Assembly: GCA_041685645.1 (NCBI GenBank)
Contig: JAWLFI010000171.1
Span: 1 to 5,242, forward strand
Direction of reading: 5' to 3'
Length of the DNA: 5,242 nt
Source of the DNA: JAWLFI01 sp041685645
GTDB taxonomy: Bacteria > Bacteroidota > Bacteroidia > Chitinophagales > Saprospiraceae
Below the pieces are notes generated by a model. It saw only the letters and a list, made by a program, of their open reading frames with translations. It was not told the DNA's origin and ran no database searches. This document shows positions 1-5,242 of the stretch, one piece after another. A program made the translations under genes and the position numbers. Every line of letters begins with the position of its first letter. Positions within the stretch are counted from its first letter, which is position 1.

Positions 1-407
1 GGCTGTTGTTTTATTGTTCCCACATATAAAGAAAACGTTCTTTTCACCATCTCATAAGTTATGTGATCCGTGGACTGGATATTTTCTTCGGGATATTCGG
101 CGTCGTATGATTGTGTCGTAGCGCCAAGTCGAATCTGACCGATATACTCCTTTGTCAATCCCTGAAATTCATCGATGCGCTTTGTGTGCTTTCCCGAGCA
201 AATTATCAAAAGCCCCGTGGCCAGGGGATCTAGAGTGCCCGCATGTCCAACCTTGTACTTTTTTCTACCGTAAACTTTCTTCAGTGCATAGCGAAGCTTA
301 TTCACTACGTCAAAGGAAGTCCAGTTCCTGGGTTTATTGACCAAAAAGGTCGCTCCATCTAGACCGGGCAACTCGTTCAGATTGTCATGTTTCTCAAACA
401 CGGTCAT
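1..407 (-). CDS. truB: tRNA pseudouridine(55) synthase TruB, C-terminus cut by window edge
   Basis: TruB isomerises U55 to pseudouridine in the T-loop of tRNAs in the cytoplasm. Reading the minus strand from the ATG at 407 gives 135 complete codons with no stop, plus two bases (CC, so Pro) at the edge. The N-terminal motif FLVNKPRNWTSFDVV (residues 21-35) matches the family's LxxDKPxGxTSxxVV block. Residues 54-66 (GHAGTLDPLATGL) are the signature motif, with D60 as the expected catalytic aspartate. QIRLGATTQSYDAE (91-104) is the next conserved block. The reading ends at YVGTIKQQP, where the family normally continues with PPxxSAxK, so roughly 100 residues should lie outside the window. The ATG overlaps the uppP stop as ATGA, which fixes the start and suggests translational coupling; no Shine-Dalgarno is visible. 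Nothing looks broken. Identification is secure. Confidence 0.96.
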   Translation of the reverse strand, partial: MTVFEKHDNLNELPGLDGATFLVNKPRNWTSFDVVNKLRYALKKVYGRKKYKVGHAGTLDPLATGLLIICSGKHTKRIDEFQGLTKEYIGQIRLGATTQSYDAEYPEENIQSTDHITYEMVKRTFSLYVGTIKQQ

Positions 408-1195
408 AACTGACTTATTACAATCGCTATGACACCGACCAATGCGCAGTACACAGCAAAATAAACGAGTTGTGCATTCTGCACGATTTTAATCATCCAT
501 TGACAAGCCAACACCCCGGAAATAAAAGCTGCGATAAAGCCCACTCCCAATGAGGGCAAATCGATATCCGGCGCAACTAAAGCACCGTCTAAAACATCCT
601 TAGACATTTTGCCAAAAATAAGAGGGACGACCATTAAAAAGGAGAATCTGGCCGCTTCTTTTCGACTAATTTTCAATAACAAAGCCATGGAAATAGTAGC
701 ACCGGAACGGGAAATACCCGGCAAAATAGCCAAGGCCTGAGCCAGTCCGATGAGAAGAGCAGATTTCAGACCTAATTCTCGCTCAACTTCATGTGTCCGG
801 TCGCCAAACCACAGGAGAAGTGCTGTAACCAATAACATCCCTCCTACCAGAAGAACATTTTTATCGAAAAGTTGATCTAACACATCATCGAAGAATACAC
901 CCACAAATGCCGCAGGGATCATAGAAGCAACAATCCACAGCAAATAATTTATGCTCACTTGATCTCTTGACAAAGCGCGGGAAAAAAGTAATGCGATATC
1001 CCTGCGGAAGACAAAAACTGTAGCTAGGGCCGTACCGAAATGTAATACAACTGACATCAATAATCCCAATTCCGCTGTAGATTCATCGCGAAGGATCACT
1101 CTGGCCAATTCGAGGTGTCCACTACTTGAAACGGGTAAAAATTCAGTTAATCCCTGAATGACTCCTAAAACCAGAGCCTTGAGAACCTCCATCAT
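404..1195 (-). CDS. uppP: undecaprenyl-diphosphate phosphatase UppP (BacA family)
   Basis: This integral inner-membrane enzyme dephosphorylates undecaprenyl diphosphate to undecaprenyl phosphate, recycling the lipid carrier for peptidoglycan and other surface glycans; the family is known for bacitracin resistance when overexpressed. The 263-residue product is full length for the family. The first signature is residues 14-27 (QGLTEFLPVSSSGH), including the (E/Q)xxxE motif Q14...E18 and the serine cluster S23-S25. A conserved LHFGT lies at 51-55. The second signature, PGISRSGAT (159-167), contains the active-site Arg R163. The rest is strongly hydrophobic and fits the usual multi-helix membrane fold. 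Two adjacent ATGs (1193-1195 and 1190-1192) could each start it; the second gives MEVLKALVLG, the commoner N-terminus in relatives. It begins 11 nt after the DUF3098 stop and its own stop overlaps the truB start. Confidence 0.97.
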   Translation of the reverse strand: MMEVLKALVLGVIQGLTEFLPVSSSGHLELARVILRDESTAELGLLMSVVLHFGTALATVFVFRRDIALLFSRALSRDQVSINYLLWIVASMIPAAFVGVFFDDVLDQLFDKNVLLVGGMLLVTALLLWFGDRTHEVERELGLKSALLIGLAQALAILPGISRSGATISMALLLKISRKEAARFSFLMVVPLIFGKMSKDVLDGALVAPDIDLPSLGVGFIAAFISGVLACQWMIKIVQNAQLVYFAVYCALVGVIAIVISQL

Positions 1196-1206
1196 GTAAC
1201 TGACGT

Positions 1207-1536
1207 TTATTTCTTAAAGATGGCGTAGATTTGAATGGCAAGACCTGCGAGAATAAGGAAAGGTGCCAGGGTAATCCGGCGAAAAGAGTAGATTTCTTCT
1301 GGTTCCCAAACATCCGGTGAGGATTGCTCACCTCCCATCATGAGAAGAAAGCCCAGTAGCATGAAGCCCAATCCAATCAGCACCCACATGTAATTCTTTT
1401 TGGAAAACAAGAGCTGAAAAGTGCCTGACTCATCACGATTTGATCCTTTCCGTGATACGGCAGGAGATTTTCGCTTCGCTTTTTTTCCGCGAGTTACGAC
1501 AACTTTTTTCTTGCTAGGTTCTTTGGATTCACTCAT
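1207..1536 (-). CDS. DUF3098 family small membrane protein
   Basis: This 109-residue protein belongs, by motif recognition, to the DUF3098 family of Bacteroidota; its function is not known. The first 35 or so residues are Lys/Arg-rich (for example KKK 9-11, KK 18-19, KRK 21-23) and probably cytoplasmic and disordered. The conserved core begins at FSKKNY (44-49), followed by a first membrane helix at about 50-67 ending in LLMMGG. A short loop with SPDVWEPEEIYSFRRITLAP (73-92) leads into a second helix (about 89-107) ending in IYAIFKK. The FxKKNY, FLLMxGG and SFRRIxLAP motifs are the basis for the family call. The gene sits between ftsX and uppP, an arrangement I know from other Bacteroidota, so an envelope or division role is a reasonable guess but only by association. 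No Shine-Dalgarno precedes the ATG. Confidence 0.9.
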   Translation of the reverse strand: MSESKEPSKKKVVVTRGKKAKRKSPAVSRKGSNRDESGTFQLLFSKKNYMWVLIGLGFMLLGFLLMMGGEQSSPDVWEPEEIYSFRRITLAPFLILAGLAIQIYAIFKK

Positions 1537-1555
1537 AGACGAATTTCTTAAAGCT

Positions 1556-1586
1556 CAAATATAATAAGATTCTATTGCAAATACAA
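1556..1586 (-). promoter_or_regulatory. candidate Bacteroidota-type promoter for DUF3098-uppP-truB
   Basis: On the minus strand TATATTTG (1563-1556) matches the TAnnTTTG -7 consensus of Bacteroidota exactly. A TTG (1586-1584) lies 20 bases upstream, near the expected position of the TTTG -33 element. Transcription would start shortly before the DUF3098 ATG at 1536, giving a very short leader. It lies in the 55-nt gap after ftsX, so it could uncouple the downstream genes from ftsX. Confidence 0.45.
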
Positions 1587-1591
1587 TTGAA

Positions 1592-2443
1592 TTAATCCTC
1601 CTGGAGGCGACCCGATAAAAATCGGTGCAATATAATACGGGTACTCAAGGCTTGCAGTATCATTCCAAACAGCACCATACCAAGCAACCATAGCAAAAAA
1701 GATTCCTGCTGAAACAAGCGGTACACGCCTTCAAATTCTCTGCCGAGCAAAAACAGACCCAGAACTATAGCCGCAACAGCCAAAAGAGCCGCCATAGATC
1801 CATGCAACATGCTCTTCAAAACGAAAGGCTTTCGAATAAATCCTTTCCGCGCGCCAACCATATCGAGTGTCAGAATGGTCTTCCTCCGGCTAAAAAGTGC
1901 TAGTTTTAAAGTGTTATAAACCAAAATAAAGGCCACAACCCCAAATATAATACCCAAATAAATAGCATAGCGCGACCACATTTTTACTGCGGACTCTAAA
2001 TTTTGATTGGCATCGGTTTGATAATATACCTGATCTACTCCTTCCTTGCCGGAAATATGTGCCTTCATCATCTCCAGGGTAACGGGTTCGTAAAAATGGG
2101 CGTGCACGGAGAAAAGGAAAAGATCACTAAAAGGCGTGCGCACATCTAACTCCTGAGCCAGGGGGCCTAACTCGAATCGCATTTCCCGAGCGGCCTCTGA
2201 TGCACTAATCCATTCTAAGGTGTTGGGGCGCACCCATTCCAATTGGCTGAGGGTATCTTTTAAAAGTTGTTGATCTTTAGATGAAATATCATCTTCTAGT
2301 TCCACAACAATTTGCAATTCCTCTTTTAAACGATCAATGATCAAGTCGGGATGCAGGTAGATTAATGCATACACCCCTAAGAGGAAAAGGACGAGAGACA
2401 CGGATATAATGGTCAGCGTGTAGTTGGGATAAGCATCTTTCAT
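1592..2443 (-). CDS. ftsX: cell division protein FtsX (ABC transporter permease-like)
   Basis: FtsX is the membrane subunit of the FtsEX complex, which couples ATP hydrolysis by FtsE to activation of peptidoglycan hydrolases at the septum. The 283-residue product has the FtsX layout: a short cytoplasmic N-terminus, TM1 at about 10-30, a periplasmic domain at about 31-158, then TM2 (about 159-179), TM3 (about 213-234) and TM4 (about 249-267). The family's cytoplasmic loop is clear at 177-207: NTLKLALFSRRKTI, then MVGARKGFIRKPF, matching the NTxxLAxxxRxxxI...VGAxxxFIRxPF pattern. The length is normal. No ftsE is adjacent in this window; in Bacteroidota it is often encoded elsewhere. The gene starts from ATG at 2443, with AT-rich DNA and a candidate -7 box upstream, and is the first gene of the leftward cluster. 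Confidence 0.95.
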   Translation of the reverse strand: MKDAYPNYTLTIISVSLVLFLLGVYALIYLHPDLIIDRLKEELQIVVELEDDISSKDQQLLKDTLSQLEWVRPNTLEWISASEAAREMRFELGPLAQELDVRTPFSDLFLFSVHAHFYEPVTLEMMKAHISGKEGVDQVYYQTDANQNLESAVKMWSRYAIYLGIIFGVVAFILVYNTLKLALFSRRKTILTLDMVGARKGFIRKPFVLKSMLHGSMAALLAVAAIVLGLFLLGREFEGVYRLFQQESFLLWLLGMVLFGMILQALSTRIILHRFLSGRLQED

Positions 2444-2472
2444 CGTCTCGGGTTTAAAAAAATATTGAGGTA

Positions 2473-2480
2473 CAAATATA
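2473..2480 (-). promoter_or_regulatory. candidate -7 box upstream of ftsX
   Basis: On the minus strand TATATTTG (2480-2473) matches TAnnTTTG. It lies 29 bases before the ftsX ATG in AT-rich DNA. I see no good TTTG at the -33 distance, so the call rests on one box and its position. Confidence 0.35.
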
Positions 2481-2566
2481 TAACAAATTATACATATTTA
2501 TTATAGGTTGAGTGGTTTATGATTGTGTATCACGAAACGCGAGTCAGAATCAGCCTTCGGGGAAAG

Positions 2567-2579
2567 CGGCCGGAGGCCG
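2567..2579 (+). other. hairpin 1 of the intergenic element
   Basis: CGGCC (2567-2571) pairs with GGCCG (2575-2579) across the three-base loop GGA. It is perfect but short, and is meaningful mainly as part of the larger fold. Confidence 0.45.
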
Positions 2580-2601
2580 AAAGCGTGAGGGATACGGAGG
2601 G

Positions 2602-2627
2602 CGCACCGCCGCAGGTGGTGCGGTGCG
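2602..2627 (+). other. hairpin 2 of the intergenic element, with two alternative pairings
   Basis: CGCACCGCC (2602-2610) pairs with GGTGGTGCG (2614-2622) over the loop GCA, with nine pairs of which 2608/2616 is G-U. The same left arm, CGCACCGC (2602-2609), also pairs perfectly over eight bases with GCGGTGCG (2620-2627) across a ten-base loop. The two forms share the left arm and exclude each other. Confidence 0.5.
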
Positions 2628-2630
2628 AAG

Positions 2631-2653
2631 TAAGGCGTAAATTTTACGCCTTA
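2631..2653 (+). repeat. perfect 11-bp inverted repeat (hairpin 3)
   Basis: TAAGGCGTAAA (2631-2641) is followed by a single central T and then TTTACGCCTTA (2643-2653), its exact reverse complement. As RNA it would form a stem of about nine pairs with an A/U loop, extended at the base by a possible G-U pair (2630/2654). No T-run follows, so it is not a standard intrinsic terminator. Confidence 0.7.
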
Positions 2654-2680
2654 TGAGCACGAAACCCCGGAGGAGCCCGA

Positions 2681-2710
2681 CCCCGAGCAGGCCGCAGGCC
2701 GAGCGAGGGG
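2681..2710 (+). other. hairpin 4 of the intergenic element, with tandem G/A mismatches
   Basis: CCCC (2681-2684) pairs with GGGG (2707-2710). Inside come GA facing GA (2685-2686 against 2705-2706), GC pairing with GC (2687-2688 against 2703-2704), and GGCC-GCA-GGCC (2690-2700) at the tip. Tandem opposed G/A steps are a common stable RNA motif on the plus strand; on the minus strand they would be C/U mismatches. Confidence 0.45.
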
Positions 2711-2720
2711 GCACGCCCAG

Positions 2721-2839
2721 AAAATAAAAAATACATGGCCACATTCAATAGTCTACAATAAAAACAAAGGAATGTCAGATGGACGACAGTGGGAAGATAA
2801 GATGGCGGACGCGGAGAGAAAGGAATGAATAAAGAATAG
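2721..2839. other. non-coding, purine-rich stretch with no identified feature
   Basis: This stretch separates the structured element from the WbqC gene. It starts A/T-rich (2721-2765) and becomes strongly purine-rich on the plus strand (about 2768-2839). AGATGG occurs twice (2777-2782 and 2800-2805) in partly similar surroundings, too weak to call a repeat. I see no gene, terminator or known riboswitch in it. Confidence 0.5.
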
Positions 2840-2847
2840 TACTTTTG
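2840..2847 (+). promoter_or_regulatory. candidate -7 box upstream of the WbqC gene
   Basis: TACTTTTG matches TAnnTTTG. Transcription would begin at about 2852-2855, so an ATG start at 2854 would be essentially leaderless, whereas the GTG at 2866 would have a leader of about 12 nt. No -33 TTTG is visible at the expected distance. An alternative is that the WbqC/receptor transcript begins further upstream and includes the structured element. Confidence 0.3.
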
Positions 2848-2853
2848 CTTGCA

Positions 2854-3534
2854 ATGGGAATTCAAGTGAAGTATATATATACCTATTGTCTATGGAATCC
2901 TCCACTGGAGTTATATGCTGCGCTGCATGCTTCGGGAACGGATTGTATGATTGAGGCGCAGGAGAATTACCAAAAGAGGTCCTGGAGGAATCGCGCTCTG
3001 ATCATGGGGCCACAGGGACTGATGCGCATGAGCTTACCGCTGGAGAAGGGAAAAAATCATCAAATGCCGATTCGCGAGGTCAAACTCGCAGCGGGAGATG
3101 ACTGGAAAGTGGAGCATCTCAAAACGATTCAAACCAATTACCAATCTGCACCGTATTTTGAACATTATTTCCCTTTCATCGAGGAGTTGTACGCGCGCAA
3201 TGATGATTCTCTATGGTCCTGGAATGAGGCCTGGAGTGCTTTTTGGTTGCGAACATTAGGATTTTCTGCACAGCGACAATACACGCTCGACTTTCGGTGT
3301 GGAACGGCTCCGGCCGGGATTCCGATTTGGGACAAAGAGGTGTTGCGAGAGATCGGGAATTATCATTCTTCAGATTTTTGGTACCCTCAGGTATTTGAAT
3401 ACAAGCACGGCTTTCAAAGGGAGGTCTCGATCATGGATGCCCTGTTTTGTGCAGGCCCCGAGACGCGTTCGTACCTCAACACATATTACGATGAATCTTT
3501 CTCATTTTCATCACTGGAAAAAACAATGAAATGA
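2854..3534 (+). CDS. WbqC family protein
   Basis: From the ATG at 2854 the product has 226 residues and matches the WbqC family, whose biochemical role is not established; members are often found near glycan or surface-polysaccharide genes. Recognisable blocks are the N-terminal KYIYTYCLWNPPLELYAAL (equivalent to the KxxxPxxYFPPxxYF start of relatives), EAQENYQKRSWRNRALI, the segment HQMPIREVKL with WKVEHLKTIQTNYQSAPYFEHY, and the C-terminal YPQVFEYKHGF...VSIMDALFCAGPETRSYL. No signal peptide or membrane helix is seen, so it is probably cytoplasmic. Three in-frame starts are possible: TTG 2845, ATG 2854 and GTG 2866. TTG overlaps a putative -7 box and is disfavoured; GTG would give MKYIYTY, closest to relatives. 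The gene's last four bases overlap the receptor gene's start. Unlike many relatives, no signal peptidase gene is adjacent. Confidence 0.88.
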   Translation: MGIQVKYIYTYCLWNPPLELYAALHASGTDCMIEAQENYQKRSWRNRALIMGPQGLMRMSLPLEKGKNHQMPIREVKLAAGDDWKVEHLKTIQTNYQSAPYFEHYFPFIEELYARNDDSLWSWNEAWSAFWLRTLGFSAQRQYTLDFRCGTAPAGIPIWDKEVLREIGNYHSSDFWYPQVFEYKHGFQREVSIMDALFCAGPETRSYLNTYYDESFSFSSLEKTMK

Positions 3535-5242
3535 AACAAAGAATTACCTTCTTTCTTGCTTTTCTCGTCATGAGTGCAACTTACGGACAGAAAATTGACA
3601 CTTCAGCCTTTTTGCCGGAAACGACCATACAGGCCAATCGGATTCAGGAACAGGCACTGGAATCGGCTAAGGGGATTTTTATTCTGGATAGCGAAGACCT
3701 TCGCGCGCTGCCGGCGAGAACGACTCAGGAGGCACTTCAATACGTCGCCGGCGTGCATATCAATACGCGAAGTTTTGCTCATGTACAGGCGGATGTGAGT
3801 ATTCGGGGCGGCAGCTTTGACCAGGTACTCCTGTTGGTGGATGGTGTCAAACTCAACGATTCCCAAACGGGGCACCATAACATGAATATTCCAGTGCCAC
3901 TGAATATGATAGAGCGGATCGAAGTGGTGAAAGGACCCGGAGCGCGAATATATGGACCCAACGCATTTGCAGGCGTGATTAATATCATCACTAAATCAAA
4001 CATGAAGGATCAAGTGGGCTTGCAATACTACCGAGGGGGTTTTGACAGTGAAGGGGGAGCTATTTCCGCCGCCGCATCTACCGGAGGTATTCAGCATCAA
4101 GCCAGTGTGCGCGTCGATCAGAGCGAAGGGTTTAGAGAGAATACGGATTACAATGTAAAACAGATCTATTACAAGGCATCGGGAGCCTGGGGTAAGCACC
4201 GGCTGACCTTCCAAACAGCATACAACGAGCGGAAATTTGGAGCCAATGGTTTTTATGCGGACACGAGCTTCAATGACCAATACGAAGAAATTCAAACGAG
4301 CTATGCCGCTCTGCAACATCAGTACAATGGAAAAAGTCTGGTACTGAGATCCAATCTCTATTGGCGAAGGAATCAGGATATTTATTTATTTCTGCGATCT
4401 GATCCCGACTTCTATCGCAATTTTCATCTCGGCAATAATTTAGGTGCAGAGAGTAATTTGCAATGGATGAATGCGCTGGGACAATCCGGATTTGGGGTTG
4501 ATTTGAGAAGGGAAATTTTGCGAAGTAATTTATTGGGCAACAGGGAAAGAGATGTGGCAGCAGTATCTGCAGAGCATCAATTTCAATGGTGGGATGATCA
4601 ATTATTAGTTACCCCGGGCGTGGTGTATAACTATTATTCAGATCACGGGAGCACGTTTCTACCCGGTATAGAAATGGCATATCGCATGGCGGATCAATGG
4701 ACGCTGACCGCTTCTACCGGGCGGACATTCAGAGTCCCAACCTATACTGATCTGTATTACGAAAGTCCGGCCGAGCTCGGCAATCCCAATTTGGTCGCCG
4801 AGACTGCATGGTCCTCGGAGATAGGCATTCGACACCTCAGTAGGCAATGGGACGCGCAATACGTATTTTTCCAGCGCCGGGTGAGCGACTTGATTGACTG
4901 GCAACGAGATGAAGGCCTATGGGTCGTTGACAATCTGGATCAACCGCTTAGAATCTATGGACAAGAAATGGCGCTGCGCTGGAGGCCAACTTCTCATGGC
5001 TTTGATCTATTGAAAATAGAGCAGCTGAGTACTCAATTGACGCTACTTCATCCCGTGCAGGAATTAGATGAAAACTCGAGGTACACTTTTGATATGCTCA
5101 ATGTGCAATGGGTTTCGGGAGCTTCGATTCGAATATTCGACCGACTGCATCTCCGGCCTTCCTATCGCCTCAACCAACCTAATCCGGAGGCTCGAATACC
5201 GGCAAGGAAAGTAAATTACCATTTGTTAGATCTAAATCTGAC
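3531..5242 (+). CDS. TonB-dependent outer-membrane receptor, BtuB-like, C-terminus cut by window edge
   Basis: This is an outer-membrane beta-barrel that imports a scarce substrate using energy from TonB. The ATG at 3531 opens 570 codons without a stop, then two bases. Residues 1-20 (MKQRITFFLAFLVMSATYGQ) form a Sec signal peptide. LPETTIQANR (28-37) is a plausible TonB box. The plug domain covers about 45-155, with IRGGSFDQVLLLVDGVKLND (91-110), GHHNMNIPVPL (114-124) and IERIEVVKGPGARIYGPNAF (127-146) running into AGVINIITK. The barrel follows, with TFRVPTYTDLYY (399-410) and GNPNLVAET (417-425), which are typical late-barrel motifs. There is no N-terminal carboxypeptidase-regulatory-like domain, so it is not SusC-type. 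Probably fewer than 100 residues are missing. BtuB-like families include cobalamin receptors, but no cobalamin riboswitch or partner gene is visible, so the substrate is open. The start overlaps the WbqC gene's stop as ATGA. Confidence 0.93.
   Translation, partial: MKQRITFFLAFLVMSATYGQKIDTSAFLPETTIQANRIQEQALESAKGIFILDSEDLRALPARTTQEALQYVAGVHINTRSFAHVQADVSIRGGSFDQVLLLVDGVKLNDSQTGHHNMNIPVPLNMIERIEVVKGPGARIYGPNAFAGVINIITKSNMKDQVGLQYYRGGFDSEGGAISAAASTGGIQHQASVRVDQSEGFRENTDYNVKQIYYKASGAWGKHRLTFQTAYNERKFGANGFYADTSFNDQYEEIQTSYAALQHQYNGKSLVLRSNLYWRRNQDIYLFLRSDPDFYRNFHLGNNLGAESNLQWMNALGQSGFGVDLRREILRSNLLGNRERDVAAVSAEHQFQWWDDQLLVTPGVVYNYYSDHGSTFLPGIEMAYRMADQWTLTASTGRTFRVPTYTDLYYESPAELGNPNLVAETAWSSEIGIRHLSRQWDAQYVFFQRRVSDLIDWQRDEGLWVVDNLDQPLRIYGQEMALRWRPTSHGFDLLKIEQLSTQLTLLHPVQELDENSRYTFDMLNVQWVSGASIRIFDRLHLRPSYRLNQPNPEARIPARKVNYHLLDLNL

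Larger units (their letters stand above)
2554..2673 (+). other. long-range closing stem of the intergenic element
   Basis: CCTTCGGGG at 2554-2562 pairs antiparallel with CCCCGGAGG at 2665-2673: eight Watson-Crick pairs and one G-U (2557/2670). The two arms are about 100 nt apart and enclose three local hairpins, making a multi-helix junction. The left arm can instead form a minimal CC-UUCG-GG tetraloop hairpin, but that has only two pairs and is much weaker. Confidence 0.5.
2541..2720 (+). ncRNA. candidate structured RNA or RNA-derived repeat element (unnamed)
   Basis: This GC-rich block sits between AT-rich flanks in the divergent ftsX/WbqC intergenic region and has no convincing coding content. 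It can be folded by eye: a long-range 9-bp stem (2554-2562 with 2665-2673) encloses three hairpins (2567-2579, 2602-2622, 2631-2653), and a fourth hairpin (2681-2710) follows directly. The imperfect pairs T2557/G2670, G2608/T2616 and G2630/T2654 are G-U wobbles in plus-strand RNA but A-C mismatches in minus-strand RNA, which favours plus-strand transcription. The spacer at about 2580-2600 (AAGCGTGAGGGATACGGAGG) remains unpaired and purine-rich and could be a conserved core. I recognise no Rfam family with confidence. It could be an independent small RNA, a leader of the WbqC/receptor transcript, or a dispersed intergenic repeat. Its ends are approximate. Confidence 0.5.

Noticed and set aside
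152..340. Short plus-strand open frame within truB
   Set aside because: It lies antisense to a clear TruB reading frame with intact motifs and has no recognisable content of its own.
1143..1331. Minus-strand open frame spanning the DUF3098-uppP junction
   Set aside because: It is out of frame with two well-supported genes and has no family motif.
2631..2653. Perfect 11-bp palindrome as an intrinsic terminator
   Set aside because: No T-run follows on either strand, and the region lies between divergent genes, where no transcript from a known gene would need to end. It is better read as one helix of the larger element.
2541..2720. REP/RAYT-type repeat or insertion sequence remnant
   Set aside because: There is no transposase fragment and there are no terminal inverted repeats or target-site duplications. 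The element is longer and structurally more complex than a REP unit. A dispersed repeat stays possible but cannot be shown from one copy.
2541..2740. Cobalamin riboswitch upstream of the BtuB-like receptor
   Set aside because: I looked for the B12 box (GCCACTG) and the other conserved blocks. GGCCACATTC at 2737-2746 is only a partial match, and the expected order of conserved blocks is absent.
2777..2817. AGATGG-centred direct repeat
   Set aside because: Only about 12 of 18 aligned bases agree, which is not unusual in a purine-rich stretch.
2550..2865. Open frames on the minus strand through the GC-rich element (2550-2744 and 2644-2865)
   Set aside because: The predicted peptides are rich in Pro, Arg and Ala, as expected from translating GC-rich hairpins, overlap each other in different frames, and show no family motif. 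The structured-RNA reading explains the sequence better.
3574..4319. Several open frames on both strands within the first half of the receptor gene
   Set aside because: They are shadows of the receptor gene, whose plug motifs are continuous in one frame across this stretch.

Overview
The window looks like a chromosomal segment from a member of the Bacteroidota, probably a Flavobacteriales or Cytophagales-like lineage. Three signs point there: the gene order ftsX - DUF3098 - uppP - truB, the lack of Shine-Dalgarno sequences before every start, and TAnnTTTG-type -7 boxes upstream of several genes. This is inference from gene content; the window holds no rRNA or other firm taxonomic marker.

Left half (1-2443, all on the minus strand). 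A compact envelope and housekeeping cluster is read from right to left: ftsX (cell-division ABC-transporter-like membrane protein), a small two-helix membrane protein of the DUF3098 family, uppP/bacA (undecaprenyl-diphosphate phosphatase), and truB (tRNA pseudouridine-55 synthase). The last gene runs off the left edge and lacks its C-terminal part. Gaps are 55 nt, 11 nt and a 4-nt ATGA overlap, so at least DUF3098-uppP-truB is probably one transcript. A second promoter may lie in the 55-nt gap after ftsX.

Middle (2444-2844). A divergent intergenic region of about 400 nt has AT-rich edges and a sharply bounded GC-rich core (about 2541-2720). The core folds on paper into a closed multi-helix structure: a 9-bp long-range stem encloses three hairpins, and a fourth hairpin follows. 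The imperfect positions in these stems are G-U wobbles when read as plus-strand RNA but would be A-C mismatches on the minus strand. This favours a plus-strand structured RNA, or a repeat derived from one. I cannot name it, and it is the most interesting object here.

Right half (2854-5242, plus strand). A WbqC-family protein is followed, with a 4-nt ATGA overlap, by a TonB-dependent outer-membrane receptor of the BtuB-like type, without the N-terminal carboxypeptidase-like domain of SusC proteins. The receptor is cut by the right edge after 570 codons. The overlap implies the two are co-translated. The receptor's substrate cannot be read from the sequence.

Apart from the intergenic element and the WbqC/receptor coupling, this is ordinary core-genome sequence. 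I found no insertion sequence, CRISPR array, tRNA, rRNA or defence gene.
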